Assembly (NCBI GenBank): GCA_964632995.1
Contig: CAZWDL010000013.1
Location: 20,630 to 84,629 of the forward strand
From: CAZWDL01 sp964632995
GTDB lineage: Bacteria; Bacteroidota; Bacteroidia; Chitinophagales; Saprospiraceae
Length of the DNA: 64,000 bases
Direction: 5' to 3'
Under the pieces are notes generated by a model. It made no database searches, was not told where the DNA came from, and saw nothing but the letters and a program-made list of their open reading frames with translations. Positions within the stretch are counted from its first letter, which is position 1, and each line of letters opens with the position of its first letter. This document shows positions 1 through 9,104 of this stretch, piece by piece. The translations under genes and the position numbers were made by a program.

Positions 1-426
1 CAGATTCTCATCGGCTTGTGTCTGCACTCTTTCATTGAAGGTATGCCCCTGAGCGGGTATCCGCATATGCACGAACACGGAGGGGAAATCAACCATTTGC
101 TGTACGGCATCATTTTACACAAAGCGCCGGCGGCCTTCGCGCTCGGCATACTGCTGTCGCAAAGTGATTACAGCCGGGCTTTTGTCATGATCAGTCTGGT
201 GATCTTCTCCCTGATGTCTCCACTGGGCGCTTTCCTGGGCGAGCAGTTTATCGTCAATCCGGTCGCCCTGCAACGCATCATGGCGATTGTGGTCGGTTCT
301 TTTTTACATATTTCCACGACTATTCTCTTTGAAGCGGAAGGGGACAGACAGCACCAAATTTCCTGGAAGAAACTGCTGGCTATGATCGCCGGCCTGGGCA
401 TAGCGCTTTTAACGATGCTGGACTAA
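1..426 (+). CDS. ZIP family metal transporter, C-terminal part
   Basis: The window opens inside this gene; codons are open from base 1 to the TAA at 424-426, giving 141 visible residues. Residues 9-14 read HSFIEG and residues 40-43 read HKAP, matching the metal-binding histidine and acidic positions of transmembrane helices 4 and 5 of ZIP (ZRT/IRT-like) transporters. Three further hydrophobic segments follow, as expected for the C-terminal half of an eight-helix inner-membrane permease. A His-rich stretch (HMHEHGG, residues 22-28) lies between the two motif helices. ZIP proteins move divalent metals such as zinc or iron into the cytoplasm; the exact metal cannot be told. The N-terminal helices lie upstream of the window. 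Confidence 0.85.
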   Translation, partial: QILIGLCLHSFIEGMPLSGYPHMHEHGGEINHLLYGIILHKAPAAFALGILLSQSDYSRAFVMISLVIFSLMSPLGAFLGEQFIVNPVALQRIMAIVVGSFLHISTTILFEAEGDRQHQISWKKLLAMIAGLGIALLTMLD

Positions 427-436
427 GGATCACGTT

Positions 437-1168
437 CTAAGCGTTGTACCGGTGCTCGGGATCGAAGGCGCTGACCACATTTTCATTGCGGATGTCGCTT
501 TCGACCAGTCCGTCGCGAAGGCGGACGATGCGATGGGCGTGTTCGGCAATATCGGGCTCGTGGGTTACAAGGATCACCGTATTTCCGTTTTTGTGGATCT
601 CTTCAAAGATCCCCATGATTTCGATGGAAGTTTTGGTGTCCAGGTTACCGGTGGGTTCATCGGCCAGAATGATGGATGGATCGTTGACCAGCGCACGGGC
701 AATAGCGACGCGTTGCCGCTGGCCGCCGGACAATTCATTGGGTTTGTGATCGACGCGATCACCGAGGCCGACGGAGGTCAGCACTTCACGGGCGCGTTCG
801 GTGCGGCGGTTTCGGCTTACCCCACCGTAAACGAGGGGAAGTGCGACATTATCCAGCGCCGACAAACGCGGCAGCAGGTTGAAAGTCTGGAAAACGAATC
901 CGATTTCCTTATTGCGCACTTCGGCCAGCTCTGCATCCGTCATGGTACTCACGTTGATGTTGTTGAGCCAGTATTCTCCACTGCTGGGCGTATCGAGGCA
1001 GCCGATGAGGTTCATCAGGGTGGATTTGCCCGAACCGGAGGGCCCCATAAGGGCGACGTACTCATTGCGCTCAATATCCAGAGTAATGGACTGCAGAGCG
1101 CGGACTTCCGTAGTCCCCATGATGTAAATCTTTCTCAATTCCTTGACGGAGATAACTGGTTTTTCCAT
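437..1168 (-). CDS. ABC transporter ATP-binding protein, LolD/MacB-like
   Basis: A 243-residue ATPase with every ABC motif: Walker A GPSGSGKST (42-50), Q-loop Gln94, signature LSGGQ (146-150), Walker B IILADE (166-171), D-loop following, and switch His203. The spacing and the EYVALMGPSGSGKST and ADEPTGNLD wording are typical of the LolD/MacB/FtsE branch, which pairs with FtsX-type permeases to move lipoproteins or efflux substrates. No permease gene is next to it, so the partner is encoded elsewhere. It is transcribed leftward, 29 bp downstream of gatC, and probably shares its transcript. The convergent ZIP gene ends 10 bp beyond its stop. Confidence 0.9.
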   Translation of the reverse strand: MEKPVISVKELRKIYIMGTTEVRALQSITLDIERNEYVALMGPSGSGKSTLMNLIGCLDTPSSGEYWLNNINVSTMTDAELAEVRNKEIGFVFQTFNLLPRLSALDNVALPLVYGGVSRNRRTERAREVLTSVGLGDRVDHKPNELSGGQRQRVAIARALVNDPSIILADEPTGNLDTKTSIEIMGIFEEIHKNGNTVILVTHEPDIAEHAHRIVRLRDGLVESDIRNENVVSAFDPEHRYNA

Positions 1169-1197
1169 ACGGCGTGAGTAGGTTGCTTGTTCTGATT

Positions 1198-1488
1198 CTA
1201 CAAATCGATCACTTTGGGTACCCGGAAGAAGACCCCGTCGCTATCGGGTGCATTTCGGAGCGCCGCCTCACGGCTAACCTGCCCTTTAACGGCGTCGCGG
1301 CGCCAGATGTTGACCTCCTCCCCAACATGTACAAGGGGTTCTACATTTTCGAGGTCTAACTCCTGTAATTTTTCCACCATCTCCAGAATGTGGTTGAGAT
1401 CCTGGCGCAACGCTTCGCGTTCCGCTTCGGAAAGCTCCAGCCGGGCTAATTCTTCGAGCCGTGAAATTAACAGCTTGTCTATCTGCAT
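1198..1488 (-). CDS. gatC: Asp-tRNA(Asn)/Glu-tRNA(Gln) amidotransferase subunit C
   Basis: A 96-residue protein that matches GatC over its full length: the N-terminal helix LEELARLELSEAERE, then the EMVEKLQELD segment, then ENVEPLVH and a C-terminal tail with LRNAPDSDGVFFRVPKVID. GatC stabilises the GatA amidase in the GatCAB complex, which turns mischarged Glu-tRNA(Gln) or Asp-tRNA(Asn) into the correct aminoacyl-tRNA in the cytoplasm. gatA and gatB are not in this window, so the complex is encoded at split loci, which is common in this phylum. The gene diverges from the deoxynucleoside kinase across a 199-bp AT-rich gap and is followed closely by the ABC ATPase. Confidence 0.93.
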   Translation of the reverse strand: MQIDKLLISRLEELARLELSEAEREALRQDLNHILEMVEKLQELDLENVEPLVHVGEEVNIWRRDAVKGQVSREAALRNAPDSDGVFFRVPKVIDL

Positions 1489-1687
1489 AGCAAATTATTA
1501 GAAGTTCGTAGCTATTTTCTCGTCTAATAGCCGATCAAAGATAATAACTTTACAATGAGCCGCTTGGCTTCCTTTCAGAAATTGAACTTTTTTAAAAAAG
1601 TCCGGACTTTGCTCATTATTTATTGTAATACCGAAAGGAATTGTATTTTCGTTTCGTTTTTTAAAGCACAAAATAAACATACTATAC

Positions 1688-2332
1688 ATGGGTCCGGAGA
1701 AGACTCCTCCTCAGATCAAGCACGTTGCTATCGCTGGTAACATCGGCGCGGGAAAAACTACGCTAACGACTAAGCTGGGAAGACATTTCGGCTGGGAAGT
1801 TCATTATGAGTCAACGGATAACAATCCCTACCTCAGCGATTTTTACAACGATATGCAGCGCTGGGCCTTCAACCTGCAAATCTACTTTCTCAACAGTCGC
1901 TATCAGCAAATCCTCAATATCCTCAACGGGGATAAAACCGTGGTCCAGGACCGCACCATCTACGAAGACGCTTACATCTTTGCTCCCAACCTACACGACA
2001 TGGGGCTGATGTCAACCCGCGACTTCAACAACTATTTTGAGCTCTTCCATACCATGTCTTCCCAGATCCGGCCTCCGGACCTGCTCATTTACCTGCGGGC
2101 CAGCATACCCACCCTGGTATCACACATACAGATGCGCGGACGCGAATACGAGGGCAGCATGAGCCTGGAGTATCTCAAACGGCTCAACGAGCGCTACGAA
2201 AACTGGATCAACGACTACAAGGATGGTCGCCTGCTAGTCATCAGCTCCGATGAGATCGACTTCGAAAGCAACCCGGAAGATCTGGGTAAAGTGGTAAACC
2301 TGGTGAGTGCGGAACTGCATGGCTTGTTCTGA
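1688..2332 (+). CDS. Deoxynucleoside kinase
   Basis: A 214-residue P-loop kinase. Residues 17-24 (GNIGAGKT) form the phosphate-binding loop, Glu41 sits where the catalytic base of deoxynucleoside kinases lies, Asp88-Arg89 (QDRT) is the DR motif, and RGREYEG (150-156) resembles the arginine-rich lid. The family phosphorylates deoxynucleosides in the salvage pathway in the cytoplasm. Substrate choice (deoxyadenosine, deoxyguanosine or others) cannot be read from the sequence. The ATG at 1688 is the only good start before the P-loop. A weak Bacteroidota-type promoter may lie within the 1489-1687 gap, but I see no exact match. Confidence 0.9.
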   Translation: MGPEKTPPQIKHVAIAGNIGAGKTTLTTKLGRHFGWEVHYESTDNNPYLSDFYNDMQRWAFNLQIYFLNSRYQQILNILNGDKTVVQDRTIYEDAYIFAPNLHDMGLMSTRDFNNYFELFHTMSSQIRPPDLLIYLRASIPTLVSHIQMRGREYEGSMSLEYLKRLNERYENWINDYKDGRLLVISSDEIDFESNPEDLGKVVNLVSAELHGLF

Positions 2333-2381
2333 GAAAGAACAGGATTCGAAGTTCGTTTTATTACCGGTATGGCTTTAAAAA

Positions 2382-2396
2382 CTTAACCCGGATTAA
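2382..2396. repeat. Dispersed near-palindromic motif, copy 1
   Basis: CTTAACCCGGATTAA. The same 15-mer occurs at 9024-9038 and 39401-39415, and its first 14 bases at 43691-43704. The core TTAACCCGGATTAA is a 14-bp palindrome apart from one mismatched pair. This copy contains the stop codon of the small leftward gene at 2393. Confidence 0.8.
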
Positions 2397-2593
2397 GGCT
2401 TCGGTTGTACCGCCTCTTCGGCCGGAGCGTCCACGCCTATCATTTGCTGAATTTTGTCGGGAAGTATTTCGGAAAGCTTTACATTGCCGGAGTAAACGAT
2501 GCCTGCCAGCAGAAGGAGATGAATCAACACCGTAAGCATCATCGCTTTGGAGCGGCGACGGCGGGCGGCTCTTTCAAATTGGTAGTTATTCAT
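2393..2593 (-). CDS. Small single-pass membrane protein, unknown function
   Basis: A 66-residue reading frame with a basic N-terminus (RAARRRRSK, about residues 8-16), one hydrophobic helix (about 18-35), and a short, acidic, proline-ending tail. The positive-inside rule predicts the N-terminus in the cytoplasm and the tail outside. I do not recognise a family. Support for a real gene is the clean topology and the lack of any competing frame in this gap. It stands alone between two rightward genes. The stop codon lies inside a dispersed 15-bp repeat (2382-2396). Confidence 0.6.
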   Translation of the reverse strand: MNNYQFERAARRRRSKAMMLTVLIHLLLLAGIVYSGNVKLSEILPDKIQQMIGVDAPAEEAVQPKP

Positions 2594-2901
2594 GATGGGG
2601 AGGGTTTTCAGTCGTTATTGGTTGTTCACATATTAAAAAACGCTGCCTGGCACCTGTTTATTTCTAAAACGGTGTTAAAAGCGAATAAAGAAATGTTAAC
2701 AAATTGGCTCAAACGGTGAGCCAATTTTTAAACAAAAGCCACTCAGTCAACTGTTTTTCTTTCGAAAATCAAGAAACTTGATCCCAAGTTTTGTAAACTG
2801 CTTCCCTGCTTCAGTCGCCTGGCGGCGAATCGAATGGCGCCCGGCGCAGAGCAGTCCGGAATGATTACAGGACTTGTTCTATCCAATCAATCAAAACACT
2901 T
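2594..2901. other. Non-coding gap with a hairpin
   Basis: 308 bp between the small membrane-protein gene and yggS. It is AT-rich, has no convincing reading frame, and holds one terminator-like hairpin (2701-2729). It presumably carries the promoters of both divergent neighbours, but I could not fix an exact TAnnTTTG box. Confidence 0.6.
2701..2729 (+). terminator. Hairpin with T-run, terminator-like
   Basis: AAATTGGCTC (2701-2710) pairs perfectly with GAGCCAATTT (2718-2727) around a 7-nt loop, followed by more T. Both strands give a U-rich tail, so it could work in either direction. No rightward gene ends immediately upstream; the nearest is the deoxynucleoside kinase, 370 bp away. Confidence 0.55.
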
Positions 2902-3579
2902 ATGCTACAGAAAACAACTTCGCGGGAATCCATTATTAAAGAGCTCAAACCTCACGGCGCACAGCTCATCGCCGTTTCAAAAACAAAACCCGTCGAGGAT
3001 ATCATGGACCTCTACGAACAGGGACAACGGGCTTTCGGTGAGAACCGGGTGCAGGAAATGGTGGATAAGCATGGTGAGCTACCCGAAGATATTGAATGGC
3101 ACCTCATCGGCCACCTGCAACGCAATAAGGTGAAATACATCGTTCCTTTTGTTAATATGATCCAATCGGTTGACAGTCCGCGGCTGTTAAAAGAAATCAA
3201 TAAGCGGGCCCGCAGTGAAGAGCGGGTCATCGATTGTCTGCTTCAGTTCAAAATAGCGGAGGAAGAATCCAAATACGGCTTCGACCTGCCTACGGCAAAG
3301 GAATTGTTAGCTTCAGAACCTTTCAGAAAAATGGAACACGTGCACATCCGCGGCGTCATGGGCATGGCTACCTTTACGGATGAGGAACAACAGGTGCGGC
3401 GGGAATTCCAACAGCTCAGGCAGATTTTCGACGCCTTAAAGACCGGATTCTTTGCCGGGCAGGACAGCTTTCGCGAAATCTCTATGGGCATGTCCGGTGA
3501 TTACCACATCGCCCTGGAAGAGGGCAGCACAATGGTGCGCATCGGGACGCTGCTGTTCGGACCGCGGGAGGGGCATTGA
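2902..3579 (+). CDS. YggS/PLPBP family pyridoxal phosphate homeostasis protein
   Basis: A 225-residue fold-type III PLP protein. Lys27 in AVSKTKP is the Schiff-base lysine. FGENRVQE (45-52), WHLIGHLQRNK (about 66-76) and the late SMGMSGDYHIAL segment are the family signature. Members bind PLP but show no clear catalysis; they buffer vitamin B6 and affect amino-acid and keto-acid metabolism. Length is usual (about 225-235). The ATG at 2902 fits the family N-terminus. The gene converges on the FG-GAP/T9SS gene, with 29 bp between the two stops. Confidence 0.93.
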   Translation: MLQKTTSRESIIKELKPHGAQLIAVSKTKPVEDIMDLYEQGQRAFGENRVQEMVDKHGELPEDIEWHLIGHLQRNKVKYIVPFVNMIQSVDSPRLLKEINKRARSEERVIDCLLQFKIAEEESKYGFDLPTAKELLASEPFRKMEHVHIRGVMGMATFTDEEQQVRREFQQLRQIFDALKTGFFAGQDSFREISMGMSGDYHIALEEGSTMVRIGTLLFGPREGH

Positions 3580-3608
3580 GGAAATAAGAAATATGCCTTT
3601 CCCTTCTT

Positions 3609-5858
3609 TTAATTGGACAATACTAACTTCTTGACTATTACCGCTTCTTCCACCTGGATTTTGACAAAGTAGACGCCGGGGGGCAGCGAAGACACCTTTA
3701 GCGAAAGCGAAGGGCCCGTCCAGGACTGTTCCAGCACGCGCATTCCGGCGCTGTTGAGCAGGGTAGCTCTTTTCTCCCGGGCATCCGCCCGGTTTCCTTC
3801 CAGCGTGATGGTCACTCTATCCATGGCGGGGTTGGGCAGAAGGCGGAAATCAAATCGCTGTACCGGTTGATCGGCCGCCACCATCAGGTCTGACTGCAGG
3901 CTGGTCTGGTACAGGGCGATGCCGCCTCTGGCGTTCCCCACGGCCAGCTCAAGCCATCCGTCCCGGTCGATATCGGCCAGCGCCGGATGGCTGCGAAACC
4001 CTTCCCGGATCCGGCCCCAGTCGGGATTGGTCAGGGTGAATGCATTGTAGAGATTGCCCTCTACAGCTCCGTACAGCTCGACCTTACCTTCATCCGTTCC
4101 TGTAAGCAACAAGGGATTATCCCCCTGTCTGAGCAGGACCGGGGCGCTGAACCCGACGGTGGACCCCGGAATGCGGGTGTCTACCTGGCCGAGGAAAAAA
4201 GTATTCGGGCCGACCTCCGGGTCCGCTTCGAAAGACGGATTACCGGCAGCTCCCTGATTTTGGAAATAATTGATGTTGCCGTTGCGCTCCCCCGCGATGA
4301 TATCGTGCAGGCCGTCACCGTTGAGGTCTGCTATTGCCGGCGTGCTGCTCAGGCCCACGTCAATGCCCTGAAAAGGATACTGCCAGGGGCCGAATTGCAA
4401 GGGACGCCCCGTCCCCCCGACGTTCTCGGCGTAGAACAAGCCTCCCTGCTCCTCTCCTACCAGAATATCGAGATCGCCGTCCCCGTCGAGATCGCCGAAA
4501 GCCGGCGCATATTGGTAATGCTCCGGATTAAAGCGGGAAAGGCCCAGGTAATCCTCATCAACCAGTTCGTAGCGGGGTTGTGAGGGGGTACCGGTATTTT
4601 CGAAAAGGAACAAGGATGCCGGTCGCTCGCCCGGTTCATTAAAACGAAAGCCGTTGCCGATGATCAGGTCGGTCAATCCGTCAGCGTTATAGTCCACAAA
4701 AGCGGGATGCGCACCGAAGCCCAGGTCGAGCATCTGGTCAGCGAGAAAATCGGTTTGCCGGAATTCGAAGCGTGGAACGCCGGTGTTGCCTACATTTTCA
4801 TAGTACCAGATCACCTCTTTGTTTTCCGACTCCTGTCGGGCATTGGGGCTTACGGCCAGATCCTTTTCTCCATCGCCGTTCAGATCCAGGTAAAAAGCCG
4901 CCGGAAAGAAGGGCAGGTTTACCGGACGTTCACTCGGAAAATTGAGGTTCTGCTCATCAATCCAGGCTTGGGTACAAGTTCCGCCGTTATGCAGGAAATT
5001 GACAGCCGGAAAAGACAGGTCGCCGAGCAGCAGCTCCCGGTCATCGTCGCCGTCGGCATCAAAAGTCAGCAAGGTAGATCCCGCGTGGCGTACGCTGACC
5101 GGAGGGCGGCCGTCAAGGGCCGTGGCACACGCTCCCGGGTTATCGGCCAGATCGACCTCCGGGGTGATGCCGCTTTCGAACACCCCGCCCCAGCAGTCGT
5201 CACCCAGCTCGAAGATCAGGCTGTCGAGGCCATAAGCTCGTTCAACTGACTGGTTCTGGTAGAGTTCGATGTAGCCGCCCGCCGCGTTGAAAGTCAGCAC
5301 ATCGAGGTCGCCGTCACAGTCCAGGTCATCTACAGCCGGGTAGTCGATATTGCTGACAAAAAGCTGGGTGCGGCCGCCGCCGGGCAGGTAAAAATAAATG
5401 ATGTTGTTCGGATCGGGGAAAGAAAAGCGGCGGAAAGCCAGGTGTCCGTCCTCGTAAAACCCGGTATATACCTTAATGCCACCAATGCCGGGTACATCTG
5501 AATAGGCAAAAATATCGGCTGCGCCGTCCCGGTTGTAATCGCGCAGGAGTATCCAGTTTTGTATATCGGGAAAGTATTGGGCATATTTTGGTGCGAAGAC
5601 CCAGCGATTATTTTGGCGAACAAAGGGCAGGTGGACCTGGCCGCTGCGATCGAACAGGTAGAGGTCCTGCACCCCATCACCGTTGAAGTCGACCGCCGAT
5701 AGTTGGGGGTTGTTCAGCCCTCCCGTCAGGGCCAGAGGCAGCGGTTCTTCGTTTTGTACGAAGGGAACGGACAAACGCTCAAAAGACTGCGCCGGCAGGA
5801 CGCCGGTTGAGCTTGTCAGTAGAAAGAAAAAGAAGGAGATATACTTCCTGCTCCGCAT
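3609..5858 (-). CDS. Secreted FG-GAP/VCBS repeat protein with T9SS sorting domain
   Basis: 749 residues. A signal peptide (about 1-23, ending VLPAQ) is followed by about nine calcium-binding loops of the form DxNxDGxxD, for example DFNGDGVQDL, DLDCDGDLDV, DLDGDGDLDI and DLNGDGLHDI, spread along the body as in FG-GAP/VCBS beta-propellers. The last 75 residues (LLPNPAMDRVTI to the VYFVKI and IVKKLVLS strands) are a type A T9SS sorting domain. The protein is therefore expected to cross the outer membrane by type IX secretion and be anchored or released at the cell surface. The ligand is unknown; adhesion or scaffold roles are usual guesses. The gene diverges from the nhaC-like gene. Confidence 0.88.
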   Translation of the reverse strand: MRSRKYISFFFFLLTSSTGVLPAQSFERLSVPFVQNEEPLPLALTGGLNNPQLSAVDFNGDGVQDLYLFDRSGQVHLPFVRQNNRWVFAPKYAQYFPDIQNWILLRDYNRDGAADIFAYSDVPGIGGIKVYTGFYEDGHLAFRRFSFPDPNNIIYFYLPGGGRTQLFVSNIDYPAVDDLDCDGDLDVLTFNAAGGYIELYQNQSVERAYGLDSLIFELGDDCWGGVFESGITPEVDLADNPGACATALDGRPPVSVRHAGSTLLTFDADGDDDRELLLGDLSFPAVNFLHNGGTCTQAWIDEQNLNFPSERPVNLPFFPAAFYLDLNGDGEKDLAVSPNARQESENKEVIWYYENVGNTGVPRFEFRQTDFLADQMLDLGFGAHPAFVDYNADGLTDLIIGNGFRFNEPGERPASLFLFENTGTPSQPRYELVDEDYLGLSRFNPEHYQYAPAFGDLDGDGDLDILVGEEQGGLFYAENVGGTGRPLQFGPWQYPFQGIDVGLSSTPAIADLNGDGLHDIIAGERNGNINYFQNQGAAGNPSFEADPEVGPNTFFLGQVDTRIPGSTVGFSAPVLLRQGDNPLLLTGTDEGKVELYGAVEGNLYNAFTLTNPDWGRIREGFRSHPALADIDRDGWLELAVGNARGGIALYQTSLQSDLMVAADQPVQRFDFRLLPNPAMDRVTITLEGNRADAREKRATLLNSAGMRVLEQSWTGPSLSLKVSSLPPGVYFVKIQVEEAVIVKKLVLSN

Positions 5859-5959
5859 ACTTCAGTTCGATTTTTAGTGAATTATTTGTTTCTTCGCTGG
5901 ACGGCAAATTCAGAATATCTTTTTTTATGGCCTGCCGATAATACTAACAACCTTACAAA

Positions 5960-8011
5960 ATGAAAAACCTTTGCTGGATCACAGGGCTGCTTATCTTTTT
6001 CCTGCCCTTCTCTGTCTTCACGCAAACCGACAGCGCATCCACTTTTGAAACTGCCCTGGAACGCTATTTGCTCAGTACTGAAGAAGGGCAGCTGATTTTT
6101 AATGCTGAAGACAGGCAAGGCGCCGCAAATATAAGGATCAACCGGGAACCGGTGGCCCTGCAGTTTCGCGATGGCCAGGCCGTCTATCCCTTTGAAACGA
6201 CCGACCGGGGAGAACTGTTGCTGATTGAAAGCCAGGAAGGCTATCGACTATACCACATTGCCCGGGCCGACGACGGGTTCCGGGTGCGCCGCATTGCCCT
6301 GTGGCTCTCCATTGTACCGCCTTTGCTCGCCATATTACTCGCGCTGATGTTCCGGGAAGTCGTCGTCTCGCTTTTTGTCGGCGTATGGGCCGGCGCCTTT
6401 ATCGCCGGCGGCATGCGGGTCGACTCCCTGTACTACCTGGTCTTGTCTTTCCTGCAGGTAGTGGAAAAGTACGTCATCAGCGCGCTCAACGACAGCGGGC
6501 ATTTGTCGGTTATCGTCTTTTCCCTGTTTATCGGTGGAATGGTAGCAATCATTTCGCGCAACGGCGGCATGGCGGGCGTGGTGGCTTCCCTGTCGCGATA
6601 TGCCCAATCGGCCCGCAGTGCCCAGTTTATCACCTGGCTACTGGGCGTGGCTATCTTTTTTGACGACTATGCCAATACCCTTATCGTCGGTAATACTATG
6701 CGATCGGTGACGGACAAGTTTCACATCTCCCGGGAAAAGCTGGCTTATATCGTCGACAGTACAGCTGCTCCGGTGGCGGCCGTCGCCTTCATCACCACCT
6801 GGATCGGCGCGGAGCTGGGCTATATAGACGACGGCGTGGAAACCCTGCGCGGTTTTGATTTCGATATGACCGCCTACGCCATTTTCATCAATTCTCTGAA
6901 GTATTCTTTTTATCCCGTACTTACGCTGATTTTCATTCTTATTCTGGTTTTTCTGCGCCGCGACTACGGGCAAATGTACCAGGCTGAGGTCCGCGCCCGC
7001 CACACCGGGGAGGTCCTTTCCAGCCTTTCGGCAAAAGGAGGCGGCAACGAGCTCGAAGACCTCGATCCCGTCGAGGGCGCCCCTATCCGCTGGTACAATG
7101 CTTTCCTTCCCGTTCTTTTAGTCATCCTGATGACCATATTTGGGCTGGTTGACACCGGTTTCTCAGCCACTTACAATGAACTGATTGCCAATGGAATAAG
7201 CCTTCCTTCCCAAAGCTGGGGGACCATCTGGGCTAATATGGGCCCCGTGCTGGCCGGTGAAGAGCCCAGTTTTCTGCTGAAAGTAGGCAAGCTCATCGGC
7301 AATGCCGATTCTTACGTAGCCCTGCTATGGTCTTCGCTGTCGGGTGTCCTGCTGGCCATCATCCTGACGCTGGCCGGCCGTATCATGACGCTGATCGAAA
7401 CAATCAACAGCCTGATCACCGGGTTCAAGACTATGCTTCCGGCGCTGATCATTCTGACACTGGCCTGGTCGCTCGCCGCTACGACAGAAGAGCTGCATAC
7501 GGCCACTTACCTGACCCTGGCGCTGCAGAACAGCATCAACCCTTACCTGATGCCGGTCATCATCTTCATCCTGGCCGCGACCATTTCCTTCTCTACCGGT
7601 TCCAGTTGGAGCACCATGGCTATCCTCTACCCCATTGCTATTCCAACTACCTGGGCCATCTGCCGCACGCAGGGCATCGATCCGGATATCTCACTGGAGA
7701 TCCTGCTCAACGTCATCGCCGTCGTTCTCGCCGCTTCTGTAATGGGCGATCATTGTTCCCCGATTTCCGATACCACTATCCTCAGCTCACTGGCCTCCGA
7801 CTGTAATCACATCGATCACGTACGTACGCAGCTGCCTTACGCCCTGACGGTCGGCGCTGTGGCCATCACTGCCGGCGGTTTGTCAACCTATCTCGGCGGC
7901 GGGTGGCTGATCTGTATTTTGCTGCTCCTGGCAGGCATCGCCATCCTCTTTGTCTTCGCTCTTCGGGTAGGAAAAAGAGTGGAGGATTATGAAGGGGAAG
8001 TTGGGGGGTAG
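5960..8011 (+). CDS. NhaC family Na+/H+ antiporter with extra N-terminal domain
   Basis: 683 residues. The C-terminal part (about 112 onward) is a multi-helix permease with the conserved FFDDYANTLIVGNTMR and GDHCSPISDTTILSS segments of the NhaC antiporter superfamily. Unusually it starts with a cleavable-looking signal (1-21, ending VFTQ) and about 85 residues of soluble, presumably periplasmic sequence before the first permease helix. NhaC proteins exchange sodium, or sometimes amino-acid salts, for protons at the inner membrane. No partner gene is adjacent. The next gene is convergent, ending at 8109. Confidence 0.88.
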   Translation: MKNLCWITGLLIFFLPFSVFTQTDSASTFETALERYLLSTEEGQLIFNAEDRQGAANIRINREPVALQFRDGQAVYPFETTDRGELLLIESQEGYRLYHIARADDGFRVRRIALWLSIVPPLLAILLALMFREVVVSLFVGVWAGAFIAGGMRVDSLYYLVLSFLQVVEKYVISALNDSGHLSVIVFSLFIGGMVAIISRNGGMAGVVASLSRYAQSARSAQFITWLLGVAIFFDDYANTLIVGNTMRSVTDKFHISREKLAYIVDSTAAPVAAVAFITTWIGAELGYIDDGVETLRGFDFDMTAYAIFINSLKYSFYPVLTLIFILILVFLRRDYGQMYQAEVRARHTGEVLSSLSAKGGGNELEDLDPVEGAPIRWYNAFLPVLLVILMTIFGLVDTGFSATYNELIANGISLPSQSWGTIWANMGPVLAGEEPSFLLKVGKLIGNADSYVALLWSSLSGVLLAIILTLAGRIMTLIETINSLITGFKTMLPALIILTLAWSLAATTEELHTATYLTLALQNSINPYLMPVIIFILAATISFSTGSSWSTMAILYPIAIPTTWAICRTQGIDPDISLEILLNVIAVVLAASVMGDHCSPISDTTILSSLASDCNHIDHVRTQLPYALTVGAVAITAGGLSTYLGGGWLICILLLLAGIAILFVFALRVGKRVEDYEGEVGG

Positions 8012-8108
8012 GGTTTGAGTATCGGGCATGGACACTCGACTATTTCCTCTTAATTCCGTAAACAGCAGCCTGAAGCGAGGAAATTACGGGACCAGAAGTC
8101 CCGCTTTA

Positions 8109-8951
8109 TCAACCGAACCACCTCTTCAGCCTGCGCATCAGCTTGAGCACTTTGACATTGAGGGAAGGGTTGACATTGAAAAAGTGGCCGTTGATAGTGA
8201 TCCAGTCTTTTTCACGCCGGACGGTCTTTATTCGCGGGTAGGTAAGCTGGCGGGCTTTCTGCAGATGCGCTTTCCAGTACAAGGCCTTTTCGGTAAAGGC
8301 AAATCCCTCGCGGCAAGTGCCCAGCAGACTTTGATCACAGATAAAGAAAATGCGTTCATTTTTTTCCGGAAAGAGGAAGTTTTTTCCGGCATTTCGCAGC
8401 AGTTCCGGGGGAAGGGTGAGAAATTCGGATAAGAAATAGACCTGCTCGTCTTCATGTTCAAAATCCAGATAATCCAATATGGTACGGTGAAGGTCGACTT
8501 CTTCCAGGCCTTTTCCCTGATACTTGAGGATAGCCGGCGGTAACTGAATTGTATTAATGTCCCGGCAATAATGGATGAGGAAGAAGTCGAGCAGTTCGTC
8601 AAAGCTGAGGCCAATCAAAAGCTGAATACGTACACGATCCACCCCATATGTCGCTACCGCCCGGCGGATTTCTTCGGACAGTTGCTCTACGCGCAATTGC
8701 ACGGTATTTATAAACTCACACTCCTGCAGGCGTTTGAAGTAAGCGTCCACCGGAGTTTCGGGTTGTTCTTCCGCGACCTGCGCCCGCAGGCGCGCGAAAA
8801 ATTGCTGTTGCAATTGCGGTCCCAGAGCCGCTTCCAGGTCCAGCTGCTCCCGGGTCGCCGATCCTACAAAATGAATCTGCGGCGCCCCACAGTGACTGCA
8901 ATACCGGGCCGCATCGGGGAGCATTGTTCCACACTGATGACACTGCTTCAT
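8109..8951 (-). CDS. Zinc-ribbon protein of unknown function
   Basis: 280 residues from the ATG at 8951, chosen because the protein then opens with MKQCHQCGTMLPDAARYCSHCG. Cys4, Cys7, Cys18 and Cys21 form a rubredoxin-like zinc ribbon. A longer frame upstream to 9020 adds 23 residues that do not look like part of the domain. The remainder is soluble, rich in Leu, Glu and Phe, with no recognised motif; it has neither a signal peptide nor a membrane helix. A cytoplasmic role is likely but the function is unknown. It lies alone, with dispersed repeat copy 2 at 9024-9038 upstream. Confidence 0.75.
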   Translation of the reverse strand: MKQCHQCGTMLPDAARYCSHCGAPQIHFVGSATREQLDLEAALGPQLQQQFFARLRAQVAEEQPETPVDAYFKRLQECEFINTVQLRVEQLSEEIRRAVATYGVDRVRIQLLIGLSFDELLDFFLIHYCRDINTIQLPPAILKYQGKGLEEVDLHRTILDYLDFEHEDEQVYFLSEFLTLPPELLRNAGKNFLFPEKNERIFFICDQSLLGTCREGFAFTEKALYWKAHLQKARQLTYPRIKTVRREKDWITINGHFFNVNPSLNVKVLKLMRRLKRWFG

Positions 8952-9023
8952 AGGAAGCGAAGATAGGGATTCTGTATCTAATTGGAATACAAGGTATGAA
9001 CGCTTCGCTGCACAAATCATTTC

Positions 9024-9038
9024 CTTAACCCGGATTAA
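9024..9038. repeat. Dispersed near-palindromic motif, copy 2
   Basis: CTTAACCCGGATTAA, identical to the copies at 2382 and 39401. It lies in the gap between the zinc-ribbon gene and the DUF2256 gene. Confidence 0.8.
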
Positions 9039-9104
9039 ATCAGCCGTCCTGTCAAACCAAGTCAGGTATTAATTGTTACCCCCGTGTGAAAAAATCAGCT
9101 AGTT

